Notes: a model not told the origin generated them from the letters alone. A stretch of 64,000 bases of DNA from Dysgonomonas sp. 216 (GCF_010501065.1 NZ_QVMM01000016.1:1-64000), one strand, 5' to 3'. Shown: positions 45,080 to 53,709, numbered from the stretch's first letter. Translations and numbers: made by a program.

Positions 45080-46684
45080 ATGAGTATTATACTAAAAGAT
45101 TTAACATATATACATCCCGACAGAGAGTTATTATTTCAAAATATAAACCTGAATGTAAACAATGGAAATAAAATTGGTTTAGTAGGTAATAACGGGGCGG
45201 GAAAATCAACCCTTCTGCAAATAATAAGTGGAGTATTACAACCAACAATGGGCGAAGTTATAGTTTCGTCAGATCCTTACTATATACCACAGCACTTTGG
45301 TCAATTTAATGAAAAAACAGTAGCTCAAGCTCTTGGTATAGATGTTAAATTAAAAGCCTTACAGGCTATAATAGGTGGTGATGCTTCGCTTGAGAATTTT
45401 ACAGTATTAGACGATGATTGGGATATAGAAGAGAAGGCTTTGGCTGCTCTTGATTATTGGGGATTGCATAACATAGATTTATACCAGCGATTGGATGAAC
45501 TGAGTGGCGGCGAGAAAACAAAAGTGTTTTTGACCGGAATAAAATTACACAACCCCGAAATAGTACTTTTGGATGAACCCACAAATCATCTTGATTGGGA
45601 TTCCCGCCAACAACTATATAAATTTGTGGAAGCATACAATGGAACTTTTATTATAGTAAGTCACGATCGGGTTTTACTAAATCGGTTGAATTTAACATGC
45701 GAATTGGGGCAGAATGGCATAGAGGTATTCGGTGGAAATTACGACTTTTATAAGGAGCAAAAAGAAGGGAAGCTGGATGCATTAAAAGCTCAGCAAGATG
45801 AGAAAGAGAAGGCTTTGCGAAAAGCTAATAAAATAGCACGGGAAGCAATAGAACGAAAACAAAAACAAGATTCGAAAGGAGCAAAAAAGAAAGAAAAAGA
45901 AGGTGTTGCCCGTATTATGATGAATACCATAAGGAACAGAGCAGAACAGTCGGGGGCAAAATTAAAAGATGTGCACGCCGATAAAATTGAAAAATTAAGA
46001 ACAGAGCTCACTCAAATAAGAGGAGATCTTTCGGTAACTCAAGAGCTTCAGTTGGGATTTGGAAATTCGCAGTTACACACAGGAAAGATACTGGTTTCGG
46101 CTCGTGAAATAAATTTCAGATATGCTTCGGAAAATTTATGGCAAAAGCCTTTCGACTTTGTAATTAGTTCAGGCGATAAAATTGTAGTCAGGGGAGAAAA
46201 TGGTTCGGGAAAAACTACACTTATAAAGCTAATACTTGGTGTTATTCCTCCATCCGAGGGCAGTTTGGAAAGAGCCGAATTTAAGAGTTTGTATCTCGAT
46301 CAGGAATATTCGATAATTGATAATAACCTGACAGTTTTTGAACAGGTTCAGAAATTTAATACAAGAAAACTATTAGAGCATGAAGTGAAAACACTTCTTC
46401 ATCGTTTTTTATTTCCATCCGACACATGGAATAAACCATGCAGTAAGTTAAGTGGGGGAGAGAAGATGAAGCTAATTTTTTGCAGTCTGATTGTCGACAA
46501 TAATACTCCGGACATGATAATTCTTGACGAGCCTACAAATAATCTTGATATACAAAGTCTGGAGATTGTAACATCTGCTATAAAAGGATATAAGGGAACA
46601 TTACTTGTTGTTTCGCACGATCAGTATTTTATTGACGAAATAGGAGTTGATAGCGTTTTAGAGTTGTCTAAAAAGTCGATTTAA
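45080..46684 (+). CDS. ABC-F family ATPase (translation factor or ribosome protection)
   Basis: 534 residues, two ABC domains and no membrane segments. First: Walker A GNNGAGKST, signature ELSGGEKTKVF, Walker B IVLLDEPTNHLDW. Second: GENGSGKTT, KLSGGEKMKLI, IILDEPTNNLD. The interdomain linker (about 230-315) is a Lys/Glu-rich coiled stretch, the part that reaches the ribosome in this family. Some ABC-F proteins give resistance to ribosome-targeting antibiotics and others serve housekeeping roles; sequence alone does not decide. The long leader with uORFs favours inducible expression. Confidence 0.9.
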   Translation: MSIILKDLTYIHPDRELLFQNINLNVNNGNKIGLVGNNGAGKSTLLQIISGVLQPTMGEVIVSSDPYYIPQHFGQFNEKTVAQALGIDVKLKALQAIIGGDASLENFTVLDDDWDIEEKALAALDYWGLHNIDLYQRLDELSGGEKTKVFLTGIKLHNPEIVLLDEPTNHLDWDSRQQLYKFVEAYNGTFIIVSHDRVLLNRLNLTCELGQNGIEVFGGNYDFYKEQKEGKLDALKAQQDEKEKALRKANKIAREAIERKQKQDSKGAKKKEKEGVARIMMNTIRNRAEQSGAKLKDVHADKIEKLRTELTQIRGDLSVTQELQLGFGNSQLHTGKILVSAREINFRYASENLWQKPFDFVISSGDKIVVRGENGSGKTTLIKLILGVIPPSEGSLERAEFKSLYLDQEYSIIDNNLTVFEQVQKFNTRKLLEHEVKTLLHRFLFPSDTWNKPCSKLSGGEKMKLIFCSLIVDNNTPDMIILDEPTNNLDIQSLEIVTSAIKGYKGTLLVVSHDQYFIDEIGVDSVLELSKKSI

Positions 46685-46704
46685 AAATAATTATCAGGTG
46701 TCTT

Positions 46705-46857
46705 TTTATCTATGTATAAAGGAATAGTATCTAACCATCAAGGATGTAGATTTATCGTATTTGAAATATGCGAAAAAACTGTCAGGTCTGTCAGCTTTTT
46801 TGAAAATATGCGTTATATGATACTTAAACCAATGCGTAATTCTATGTTGGTAGAAAA
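46705..46857 (+). repeat. Composite intergenic repeat, locus 3, first unit
   Basis: Starts about 20 nt after the ABC-F stop with the TTTATCTATG cap. The box CTGTCAGGTCTGTCAG is at 46779-46794. The inverted repeat is at 46838-46855 (AATTCTA-N6-TAGAA), with a box-to-repeat spacing of 59 nt. Other short forms share the same order. Confidence 0.7.
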
Positions 46858-46950
46858 GATGTAAATAAAGTAGATGGTAAATTATATATGTTCGAAACAG
46901 AAAATATTGGGCATAATGTTTTTATTCCAACAAACAGAAAATAGTAATAA

Positions 46951-47032
46951 AACCGTCAGATTTGTCAGGTTTTTCAGTGAATATACTTTTTACAGTTTTA
47001 AAACAGAGTAGGTATTCTGTTTTGATAGAATA
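46951..47032 (+). repeat. Composite intergenic repeat, locus 3, second unit
   Basis: Box ACCGTCAGATTTGTCAGG starts near 46952 and the inverted repeat TATTCTG-N6-ATAGAATA-like lies at 47013-47032, 60 nt further. The unit ends about 100 nt before the rplM promoter box. Confidence 0.7.
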
Positions 47033-47130
47033 AGTGTGGCCGCTATTTTTTTTAATTGATACAATGCAATTTAGTTTTGAAAAAAATGAGATTTTGGGTG
47101 GTATATTTTTGCTAATTCATTGAAAAAACG

Positions 47131-47138
47131 TATCTTTG
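47131..47138 (+). promoter_or_regulatory. Promoter of the rplM operon (TTG-N19-TATCTTTG)
   Basis: TATCTTTG at 47131-47138, TTG at 47109-47111. It leaves a 133-nt leader before the rplM start. Confidence 0.65.
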
Positions 47139-47271
47139 CGAGCCGATTATTAAAAGAATAAATGTAAGGTTTTGGCAATCAGCATGTTATTTGTATACAT
47201 GTGCCCTTAGCAAGCAACAGTCGTGTTTATTGCCAAACAAAAGTCATTAACTAATTAAAAACATTAAGAAA
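47139..47271 (+). promoter_or_regulatory. Structured rplM (L13) leader
   Basis: The 9-bp outer stem TTTGGCAAT (47171-47179) with ATTGCCAAA (47229-47237) encloses an inner hairpin built from GCATGT and ACATGTGC. Its position before rplM-rpsI suggests a ribosomal-protein autoregulation site. From memory, an L13 leader class has been described for Bacteroidia; identity with it needs a covariance-model test. Confidence 0.65.
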
Positions 47272-47727
47272 GTGGATACTTTAAGTTTTAAGACCATTTC
47301 TGCTAACAAAGCAACAGTAAACAAAGAATGGGTTGTGATTGATGCAACTGGTCAGACTTTGGGTCGCTTAGCCTCTAAAGTGGCTAAAATCCTGAGAGGG
47401 AAATATAAACCAAATTACACTCCACACGTAGATTGTGGCGACAATGTAATTATTATCAATGCCGAAAAAGTTGTTCTTACAGGAAATAAATGGAACGATC
47501 GTGTATATTTAAGATATACAGGTTATCCGGGAGGACAACGCGAAATGACTCCAGCAAGATTACTTGAAAAAGGAGCAGATCGTTTAATGCTTAAAGTTGT
47601 AAAAGGTATGTTGCCAAAAAATCGTCTTGGTGCAGCTCTTTTGAAAAATCTTTATGTATATGCTGGTACTGAGCATCCTCATCAGGCACAAGAACCAAAA
47701 TCATTAGATATTAACGCTATTAAATAA
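47272..47727 (+). CDS. rplM: Ribosomal protein L13 (uL13)
   Basis: 151 residues from a GTG start. Family blocks: VVIDATGQTLGRLASKVAKILRGK, DCGDNVIIINAEKV, the YPGG motif in YTGYPGGQREMTP and LPKNRLGAALLKNLYVYAGTEHPH. Large-subunit assembly protein. First gene of rplM-rpsI-rpsB-tsf; the leader may mediate autoregulation. Confidence 0.97.
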   Translation: MDTLSFKTISANKATVNKEWVVIDATGQTLGRLASKVAKILRGKYKPNYTPHVDCGDNVIIINAEKVVLTGNKWNDRVYLRYTGYPGGQREMTPARLLEKGADRLMLKVVKGMLPKNRLGAALLKNLYVYAGTEHPHQAQEPKSLDINAIK

Positions 47728-47732
47728 TTACA

Positions 47733-48119
47733 ATGGAAGTAATAAACACAATAGGAAGACGTAAAGCTGCCGTTGCTCGTGTATACGTGAGCGAAGGTAC
47801 TGGTAAAATCGTTATCAACAAGCGCGATCTAGAGACATACTTCCCTTCATCTATTCTTCAGTATGTTGTTAAACAACCTCTTAATAAATTAGGAGTTGCT
47901 GAGAATTATGATATTAAAATCAACCTTAAAGGTGGTGGATACAAAGGTCAGTCAGAAGCTGCACGTTTAGGTATCGCTCGTGCTTTGGTAAAAATAAACC
48001 CAGAGGACAAACCAGCTTTGAGAGCCGAAGGATTTATGACTCGCGACCCACGTGTTGTTGAACGTAAAAAACCAGGACAACCAAAGGCAAGAAAAAGATT
48101 CCAATTCTCGAAACGTTAA
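47733..48119 (+). CDS. rpsI: Ribosomal protein S9 (uS9)
   Basis: 128 residues. The N-terminal GRRKAAVARVYVSEGTGKIVINKRD and the C-terminal basic tail KARKRFQFSKR, which contacts the P-site tRNA, are typical. Five nt after rplM. Confidence 0.97.
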   Translation: MEVINTIGRRKAAVARVYVSEGTGKIVINKRDLETYFPSSILQYVVKQPLNKLGVAENYDIKINLKGGGYKGQSEAARLGIARALVKINPEDKPALRAEGFMTRDPRVVERKKPGQPKARKRFQFSKR

Positions 48120-48133
48120 CAAAAGGGCAGTAT

Positions 48134-48217
48134 ACAGTTTGTTAACTGTTCACTGAGTTTTGTTTAGTATCTAAATTGGCGGGACGTCGCAGAATTTTAA
48201 CGAGCTACCCGACAATT
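48134..48217 (+). promoter_or_regulatory. RNA structures between rpsI and rpsB, candidate S2 leader
   Basis: First hairpin ACAGTT-TGTT-AACTGT (48134-48149), then a longer stem AATTGGCGGG (48174-48183) with CCCGACAATT (48208-48217), nine pairs with one G-A mismatch, enclosing a 24-nt loop. No clear promoter is seen. It may be an autoregulatory element for rpsB-tsf. Confidence 0.45.
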
Positions 48218-48259
48218 CAATTTCAGAAAAAGAAAGTAAACGAATAATTAAAAACAAAA

Positions 48260-49114
48260 ATGGCTAAATTAGAATTTGACCAATTATTAGATGCAGGTGT
48301 GCACTTCGGACACTTGAAAAGAAAGTGGAACCCTGCAATGGCTCCTTACATTTTCATGGAGAGAAATGGTATTCATATCATCGACCTCTATAAAACAATA
48401 GCAAAAGCAGATGAAGCTGCTGCTGCTTTGAAACAAATAGCAAAATCGGGCAAAAAAATATTGTTTGTTGCAACAAAAAAACAAGCTAAGCAAATTGTTG
48501 CAGACTTGGCTCAATCGGTAAACATGCCTTATGTTATCGAACGTTGGCCGGGTGGAATGTTAACAAACTTCCCAACAATCCGTAAAGCCATCAAAAAAAT
48601 GTCGACTATCGACAAAATGGTTAAAGACGGAACATTTGATACATTATCAAAAAGAGAAAGATTACAGGTTACACGTCAGCGTGCTAAACTTGAAAAGAAC
48701 TTAGGTTCTATTCAAGACCTTACACGTCTGCCTTCGGCTTTGTTTGTTGTTGATGTTATGAAAGAACACATCGCAGTAAAAGAAGCTAACCGTTTAGGTA
48801 TACCTGTATTCGGAATGATAGATACAAATTCAGACCCTTCGAATATCGATTTCGTAATACCTGCAAATGATGACGCTGCAAAATCGGTTGAGTTAATCAT
48901 CAACCACATGTGTGTGTCTATTAAAGAAGGTCTTGACGAAAGAAAAGTAGAAAAAGCTGATTCTGCTGCTGCAGAAGCTCAGGACGACGATGCGCCACGC
49001 AAAGAGCGTAAAGCTAAAGCCGGAGCTAGAAAAGAAAGAGTAGCAAAAGAAGATGAAGAAGCTATAAATGCTGCTGTTGCAAGTAAATTTGCAAACAAAG
49101 AAGACGAAGAATAA
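48260..49114 (+). CDS. rpsB: Ribosomal protein S2 (uS2)
   Basis: 284 residues. Family blocks: LDAGVHFGHLKRKWNPAMAPYIF, ILFVATKKQAKQIV, RWPGGMLTNFPTI, IPVFGMIDTNSDPSNIDFVIPANDDAAKSVELI. The C-terminal tail after about 230 is a charged Ala/Lys/Glu-rich extension, common in Bacteroidota. A long hairpin with a T-run follows before tsf. Confidence 0.97.
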   Translation: MAKLEFDQLLDAGVHFGHLKRKWNPAMAPYIFMERNGIHIIDLYKTIAKADEAAAALKQIAKSGKKILFVATKKQAKQIVADLAQSVNMPYVIERWPGGMLTNFPTIRKAIKKMSTIDKMVKDGTFDTLSKRERLQVTRQRAKLEKNLGSIQDLTRLPSALFVVDVMKEHIAVKEANRLGIPVFGMIDTNSDPSNIDFVIPANDDAAKSVELIINHMCVSIKEGLDERKVEKADSAAAEAQDDDAPRKERKAKAGARKERVAKEDEEAINAAVASKFANKEDEE

Positions 49115-49128
49115 GTTATAGTATATTT

Positions 49129-49185
49129 TGACTAAGAACTGAGTACTGAGGTGTCTTCTTAGTACTTATTTCTTGGTCATTTTTT
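49129..49185 (+). terminator. 22-bp hairpin with U6 between rpsB and tsf
   Basis: The arm 49129-49150 pairs with 49158-49179 (22 positions, one mismatch and a few G-U pairs) around a GTGTCTT loop, followed by six T. This is an intrinsic terminator or attenuator inside what is normally one operon. Confidence 0.8.
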
Positions 49186-49228
49186 ATTAAAAACCAAACT
49201 GATTTTAAACAAATAAAAATATAAAGAT

Positions 49229-50053
49229 ATGGCAATTAGTATGGCAGATATCCAAAACCTTCGTAAAAGAACTGGTGCGGGTATGATGGACTGTAAAGCT
49301 GCTTTAACTGAAGCAGAAGGAGATTTTGAAAAAGCTATCGAAATAATTCGTAAAAAAGGTCAGGCTTTTGCTGCAAAACGTGGCGATCGTGAGGCTTCGG
49401 AAGGTTGTGTTTTAGCTGCAACAAACGGAGATTTTGCTACTATTGTAGCTTTGAAATGCGAAACAGACTTCGTTGCTATGAATGCTGAGTTTGTTGATCT
49501 TACTAAAAAGATACTTAACACAGCTGTTGCAAATAAACCTGCTGACTTAGACGCACTTAATGCTATTGAAGTAGACGGACGCAGTATTGCAGATCTTGTA
49601 ACAGACAGAATGGGTGTTACAGGCGAAAAAATGGAAATAGGTATTTATGCGCAAATTACAGCGCCTTCTGTTATTGCTTATGTTCACCCTGGCAACAAAC
49701 TTGCTACTATAGTAGGTTTCAACAAAACCGGAGTTGATGAGCAAGTAGCTAAAGATGTTGCTATGCAAATTGCAGCGATGAATCCTGTTGCTTTAGTTGC
49801 CGAAGAAGTATCGGAAGAAATTAAAGAGCGTGAAATGTCTATCGCTAAAGAAAAAGCTCGTGAAGCAGGCAAACCTGAAAATCTTATTGACAGAATTGCT
49901 GAAGGTGCATTAACTAAATTCTACAAAGAGTTTACTTTGCTTCAACAAGAGTTTATTAAAAACCCAAAACAAACAGTTGCTCAATATCTTGCACAACACG
50001 ATAAAGATTTGACTGTAACAGCATTCAAACGTTTTACTTTAAATGCTGAATAA
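49229..50053 (+). CDS. tsf: Elongation factor Ts
   Basis: 274 residues. N-terminal UBA-like domain with LRKRTGAGMMDCKAALTEAEGD and the EF-Tu-binding motif region KCETDFVAMNAEF. It exchanges GDP for GTP on EF-Tu. No strong promoter was seen in the 114-nt gap after rpsB, so expression may depend on read-through. Confidence 0.97.
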   Translation: MAISMADIQNLRKRTGAGMMDCKAALTEAEGDFEKAIEIIRKKGQAFAAKRGDREASEGCVLAATNGDFATIVALKCETDFVAMNAEFVDLTKKILNTAVANKPADLDALNAIEVDGRSIADLVTDRMGVTGEKMEIGIYAQITAPSVIAYVHPGNKLATIVGFNKTGVDEQVAKDVAMQIAAMNPVALVAEEVSEEIKEREMSIAKEKAREAGKPENLIDRIAEGALTKFYKEFTLLQQEFIKNPKQTVAQYLAQHDKDLTVTAFKRFTLNAE

Positions 50054-50083
50054 TTAAGGATAACATATTCTTATTTAATATAG

Positions 50084-50117
50084 AAAGCCGTATCAGAAAT
50101 CTGATACGGCTTTTATC
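50084..50117 (+). terminator. Terminator after tsf
   Basis: A perfect stem of 13-14 pairs (AAAGCCGTATCAGA with TCTGATACGGCTTT) followed by TTT. Confidence 0.93.
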
Positions 50118-50178
50118 TTTAAACAAAAGCCGTCTTTATCCGTTATATCATTGTGGTAAAATGAAGAAAGGATAATTT

Positions 50179-50817
50179 ATGGCTGAAATTTTTGATATGA
50201 GGGAAGAGTTTAATTTGGATATGCTTGACGAACATTGTGTCGATACCGATCCGGTTAAGCAATTCGAACGGTGGTTTTACGATGCAGTAAACAATAATGT
50301 GAAAGAGGTTAATGCAATGGTATTGTCAACTGTATCGGGCGAAGGGAAACCATCGTCGAGAGTTGTATTACTGAAGCAGTTTTCAGCAGAAGGTTTTGCC
50401 TTTTTCACAAATTACGAAAGCCATAAGGCAAAGGATATTGAAATTAATCCTTTTTGTGCATTAAATTTTGTGTGGCTCGACCTTGAACGACAAATAAGAA
50501 TAGAAGGTTTTGCCGAAAAAATATTGCCCAAAGATTCGGATTATTATTTTAGCCTTCGTCCAAGAGATAGCCAGATAGGAGCCTGGGTGTCGGCTCAAAG
50601 TCAGGTAATAGATACCAGAAAAAGTATTGACGATAAGGTTGAAGAATTTGAACGCAGGTTCGAAAACACTGAAATTCCCCGTCCTCAAAATTGGGGTGGA
50701 TATATTGTCAAACCTTACCTGTTTGAGTTTTGGCAAGGTCGTTCTAACCGATTACACGATAGAGTCCAATATCTATATAAGAACGGAAATTGGATTATTG
50801 AACGTTTGGCTCCTTAA
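50179..50817 (+). CDS. pdxH: Pyridoxamine 5'-phosphate oxidase
   Basis: 212 residues, full length. FMN-binding and active-site blocks: PSSRVVLLKQFSAEGFAFFTNYESHKAKDI, ALNFVWLDLERQIRIEG, RDSQIGAWVSAQSQVI and the C-terminal FWQGRSNRLHDRVQYL. It makes pyridoxal phosphate from the pyridoxine or pyridoxamine form. Single gene. Confidence 0.96.
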   Translation: MAEIFDMREEFNLDMLDEHCVDTDPVKQFERWFYDAVNNNVKEVNAMVLSTVSGEGKPSSRVVLLKQFSAEGFAFFTNYESHKAKDIEINPFCALNFVWLDLERQIRIEGFAEKILPKDSDYYFSLRPRDSQIGAWVSAQSQVIDTRKSIDDKVEEFERRFENTEIPRPQNWGGYIVKPYLFEFWQGRSNRLHDRVQYLYKNGNWIIERLAP

Positions 50818-50872
50818 ACCAAAGTAGGCTATTAAACATATTTGTAAATAAGAAAAATATAGCTTAAAGAAC

Positions 50873-50880
50873 TATTTTTG
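50873..50880 (+). promoter_or_regulatory. -7 promoter box (TATTTTTG) of the MarC-family gene
   Basis: TATTTTTG lies 29 nt before the ATG. Confidence 0.5.
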
Positions 50881-50909
50881 CGTAACAGTATTTTTATAAA
50901 TATATACTT

Positions 50910-51506
50910 ATGAATATAGATATAACTCAAATAGCAAGTCTTTTTGTCGTTCTGTTTGCCCTTATCGATGTTTTAGGATCGGTTCCTATATTTCTGAAAT
51001 TTAAAACCGAAGGAAAAGATATTAACTCAAAACAGGCGGCTATTTATTCGTTTTGTATATTCATTGTATTTTTATTTGTAGGGGAGTGGATTCTCAAATT
51101 ATTTAATGTGGATGTCGAATCGTTTGCCGTGGCAGGTGCATTGGTAATCTTCATTATTTCGATAGAAATGATATTTGGAATAGAAGTATTTAAAAATGAT
51201 GCTCCCGGTGGCTCTTCTACGCTTGTGCCCGTTGTTTTTCCTCTTATTACCGGACCGGGTACATTTACAGCTCTGCTTTCGATGCGTGCGGGGTACGATG
51301 TCGAGAATATAGTTATTGCGCTTTTCCTTAATATGATTGTTGTGTTTTTTGTTCTCAAAAACTTGGGATTTGTAAAACGTCTTGTGGGTGTAAGCGGAGT
51401 TTATGTTATGCGTAAGTTTTTTGGTATTATACTTATGGCAATAGCAATAAGCCTGTTTACTTCGAATATCAATATGTTGTTAGAGTCTTTTGCGGGAGGA
51501 AAGTAA
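50910..51506 (+). CDS. MarC/UPF0056 family membrane protein
   Basis: 198 residues with six transmembrane helices. Family blocks: LFVVLFALIDVLGSVPIFLK, VAGALVIFIISIEMIFG and VPVVFPLITGPGTFTALLSM. The function is not established; earlier links to multidrug resistance have been withdrawn for MarC. Single gene, convergent with dinB. Confidence 0.9.
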   Translation: MNIDITQIASLFVVLFALIDVLGSVPIFLKFKTEGKDINSKQAAIYSFCIFIVFLFVGEWILKLFNVDVESFAVAGALVIFIISIEMIFGIEVFKNDAPGGSSTLVPVVFPLITGPGTFTALLSMRAGYDVENIVIALFLNMIVVFFVLKNLGFVKRLVGVSGVYVMRKFFGIILMAIAISLFTSNINMLLESFAGGK

Positions 51507-51537
51507 AGGCTGTATGCCAACGTGTATAGTTATCGGT

Positions 51538-52605
51538 TTAATCTTTAAAATCGATTTCCAATTGTATTGCGTCCCTCCATATATCGGAGTCGCTGTTTTT
51601 TATACTTAGTCCCAATAAACGAACTGTGGGCGAAATGTCTACCATTCTTAAAAGTTCATCGCCTATAAGCATTAATGTATCAATGTCTTTGATCGGAGCA
51701 TTTAAGGTCTTGCTTCGGGTTATAACTTTAAAGTCGGCGTATTTTATCTTTAATGTAACGGTTCGGCCTTCAAATGATCGGCGCGATATTCTGTTAATGA
51801 CATCTGCGGCTACATCCTTCATTTCGGCATATAATTCGTCGAACGAATCAATGTCGTGGTCGAAGGTCATTTCGGCGCCAATAGATTTGCGTATCCTGTT
51901 TGGGTTTACTAAACGATTATCTATTGCTCGGGCGTTCTGATAGTACATGTGTCCGGCTTTGCCGAATATATTAACCAGCATTTCTTCGCTCTTTTGTTTT
52001 AAGTCCCATCCTGTCTTTATACCTAATTGGTGCATGGTTTTGGCTGTAACCTTTCCGACACCAAAAAATTGTTCGATAGGAAGTTGCTCTATAAAAGATT
52101 CTGCGATCTTGGGTTTTATAACAAACAGTCCGTTAGGTTTATTGTAGTCTGATGCTATTTTAGCAAGAAATTTGTTGAATGATACACCTGCCGATGCTAT
52201 CAGCGCTGTTTCTTCAAATATACGAGCCTTTATTTCTTTTGCTATTTGTGTGGCCGAAGCTATGTTTTTTAAGTTCTCGGTAACATCTAAAAAAGCCTCG
52301 TCAAGAGAGAGAGGTTCAACTATATCTGTATACTCGTGAAATATATCCATTATCTGTGACGAAACAGACCGATATATATCGAATCGGGCAGGTACGAATA
52401 TGAGGTGCGGGCATTTTCGTAATGCCGTTTTTGAAGCCATAGCCGACTTGATACCATATCGACGGGCTTCGTAGCTGGCTGCTGCAACAACACCACGATT
52501 GCCCGAATAGCCAACAGCAATTGGTTTTCCTCTCAGTTCTTTATTGTCGCGTTGTTCAATAGAGGCGTAAAAGGCATCCATATCTATATGGATAATTTTT
52601 CTCAT
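51538..52605 (-). CDS. dinB: DNA polymerase IV (Y family)
   Basis: 355 residues. Palm motifs HIDMDAFYASIEQRD and SLDEAFLDVT carry the catalytic acidic residues; the HhH region is IEQFFGVGKVTAKTMHQLG, and the little-finger domain is C-terminal. No clear beta-clamp motif was identified at the end. It performs error-prone translesion synthesis. Its promoter is almost at the start codon. Confidence 0.95.
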   Translation of the reverse strand: MRKIIHIDMDAFYASIEQRDNKELRGKPIAVGYSGNRGVVAAASYEARRYGIKSAMASKTALRKCPHLIFVPARFDIYRSVSSQIMDIFHEYTDIVEPLSLDEAFLDVTENLKNIASATQIAKEIKARIFEETALIASAGVSFNKFLAKIASDYNKPNGLFVIKPKIAESFIEQLPIEQFFGVGKVTAKTMHQLGIKTGWDLKQKSEEMLVNIFGKAGHMYYQNARAIDNRLVNPNRIRKSIGAEMTFDHDIDSFDELYAEMKDVAADVINRISRRSFEGRTVTLKIKYADFKVITRSKTLNAPIKDIDTLMLIGDELLRMVDISPTVRLLGLSIKNSDSDIWRDAIQLEIDFKD

Positions 52606-52612
52606 ATAGATA

Positions 52613-52620
52613 CAAAGTTA
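52613..52620 (-). promoter_or_regulatory. -7 promoter box of dinB (TAACTTTG on minus), near-leaderless
   Basis: The plus strand reads CAAAGTTA. It ends only 7 nt before the dinB ATG, so the transcript probably begins at or next to the start codon. Confidence 0.5.
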
Positions 52621-52721
52621 AAATAAATAATTATTATCTTTCGGCGCGCAAACTAAAGAGATAGATTGATTGTTTATTGAATAAACAGATTAAATATTAA
52701 TTTAACTAAATTAAAACTAGA

Positions 52722-53402
52722 ATGAAAAAGTACATTGCGGAAATGTTAGGGACTATGGTCCTTGTTCTTATGGGGTGTGGTAGTGCTGTTTTTGCAGGAA
52801 GTATTGCCGGAACTGTTGGTGCTGGAGTCGGAACATTAGGTGTTGCCTTGGCTTTTGGCTTGGCTGTTGTAGCTATGGCTTATACCATTGGTAAAATATC
52901 GGGATGTCATATTAATCCGGCTATAACATTAGGCGTGTTTTTATCGAAACGTATGTCGGCAAAAGATGCAGGAATGTATATGATTTTCCAAGTGATAGGT
53001 GCAGTAATTGGTTCTGCCGTATTATATGCGCTGGTTTCGACAGGATCGCATGCCGGACCTACTGCCACAGGTTCTAATAGTTTTACCGAAGGGTATATGA
53101 CACAGGCTTTTATTGCTGAACTTGTGTTTACATTTATCTTTGTTTTGGTGGTTTTGGGAACTACATCTAAAGGTGGTGCCGGTAATTTTGCAGGGTTGGC
53201 AATCGGGCTTTCGTTGGTTCTTATACACATAGTATGTATTCCAATTACAGGAACATCGGTAAATCCGGCTCGTAGTATCGGACCTGCTATATTTCAGGGA
53301 GGTGAAGCGTTATCTCAGTTATGGTTGTTTATTGTAGCTCCATTTTTGGGTGCTGCTTTAGCTGCTCTTTCGTGGAGGGTTATAGATACAGAAGAAGCAT
53401 AA
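52722..53402 (+). CDS. aqpZ: Aquaporin / MIP family channel
   Basis: 226 residues with six transmembrane helices and both half-helix motifs: HINPAITLG and SVNPARSIGPA. Residues around these (small side chains and His/Arg selectivity positions: Phe-like, His in LVLIHIVC, Arg after NPA) fit a water-selective AqpZ-like channel rather than a glycerol facilitator. Single gene with terminator. Confidence 0.92.
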   Translation: MKKYIAEMLGTMVLVLMGCGSAVFAGSIAGTVGAGVGTLGVALAFGLAVVAMAYTIGKISGCHINPAITLGVFLSKRMSAKDAGMYMIFQVIGAVIGSAVLYALVSTGSHAGPTATGSNSFTEGYMTQAFIAELVFTFIFVLVVLGTTSKGGAGNFAGLAIGLSLVLIHIVCIPITGTSVNPARSIGPAIFQGGEALSQLWLFIVAPFLGAALAALSWRVIDTEEA

Positions 53403-53428
53403 ACTTATAGTTAACATACATAAAAGAT

Positions 53429-53463
53429 AAAGGATGCAGGCCTGTGGCTTGTGTCCTTTTTTT
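53429..53463 (+). terminator. Terminator of the aquaporin gene
   Basis: AAAGGA pairs with TCCTTT, with an inner GC-rich hairpin, and a T7 run follows. Confidence 0.8.
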
Positions 53464-53553
53464 GTCTGTCTTATTGTAAAAATAAGTAAGGTTCAGGCTC
53501 TTTTAATGACAATTGTAACCTGCTTATTATGAGATGTATATAAATGTATGTGC

Positions 53554-53580
53554 TACAATAAGGTAAGGGTGCTTATTGTA
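53554..53580. promoter_or_regulatory. Inverted repeat upstream of the xylose operon, candidate operator
   Basis: TACAATAAG and CTTATTGTA are perfect 9-bp arms separated by 9 nt. It lies about 85 nt before the promoter box of the operon. A second inverted repeat, ATAGTCA (53605-53611) with TGACTAT (53633-53639), lies closer to the promoter. Either could bind the NrtR-type regulator encoded next. Confidence 0.45.
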
Positions 53581-53665
53581 TATTGGAAGATTAGTAATTT
53601 ATTGATAGTCAAATATTTATGTATTTTTTTGATGACTATTACTTGTTTTATTCAGGTAATGAGTA

Positions 53666-53673
53666 TATATTTG
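53666..53673 (+). promoter_or_regulatory. Promoter of the xylose operon (TTG-N20-TATATTTG)
   Basis: TATATTTG at 53666-53673 with TTG at 53643-53645. Only 37 nt separate it from the regulator start codon. Confidence 0.65.
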
Positions 53674-53709
53674 CTTTACGATATAAAGATGTAATACTAA
53701 TACCTAGAT

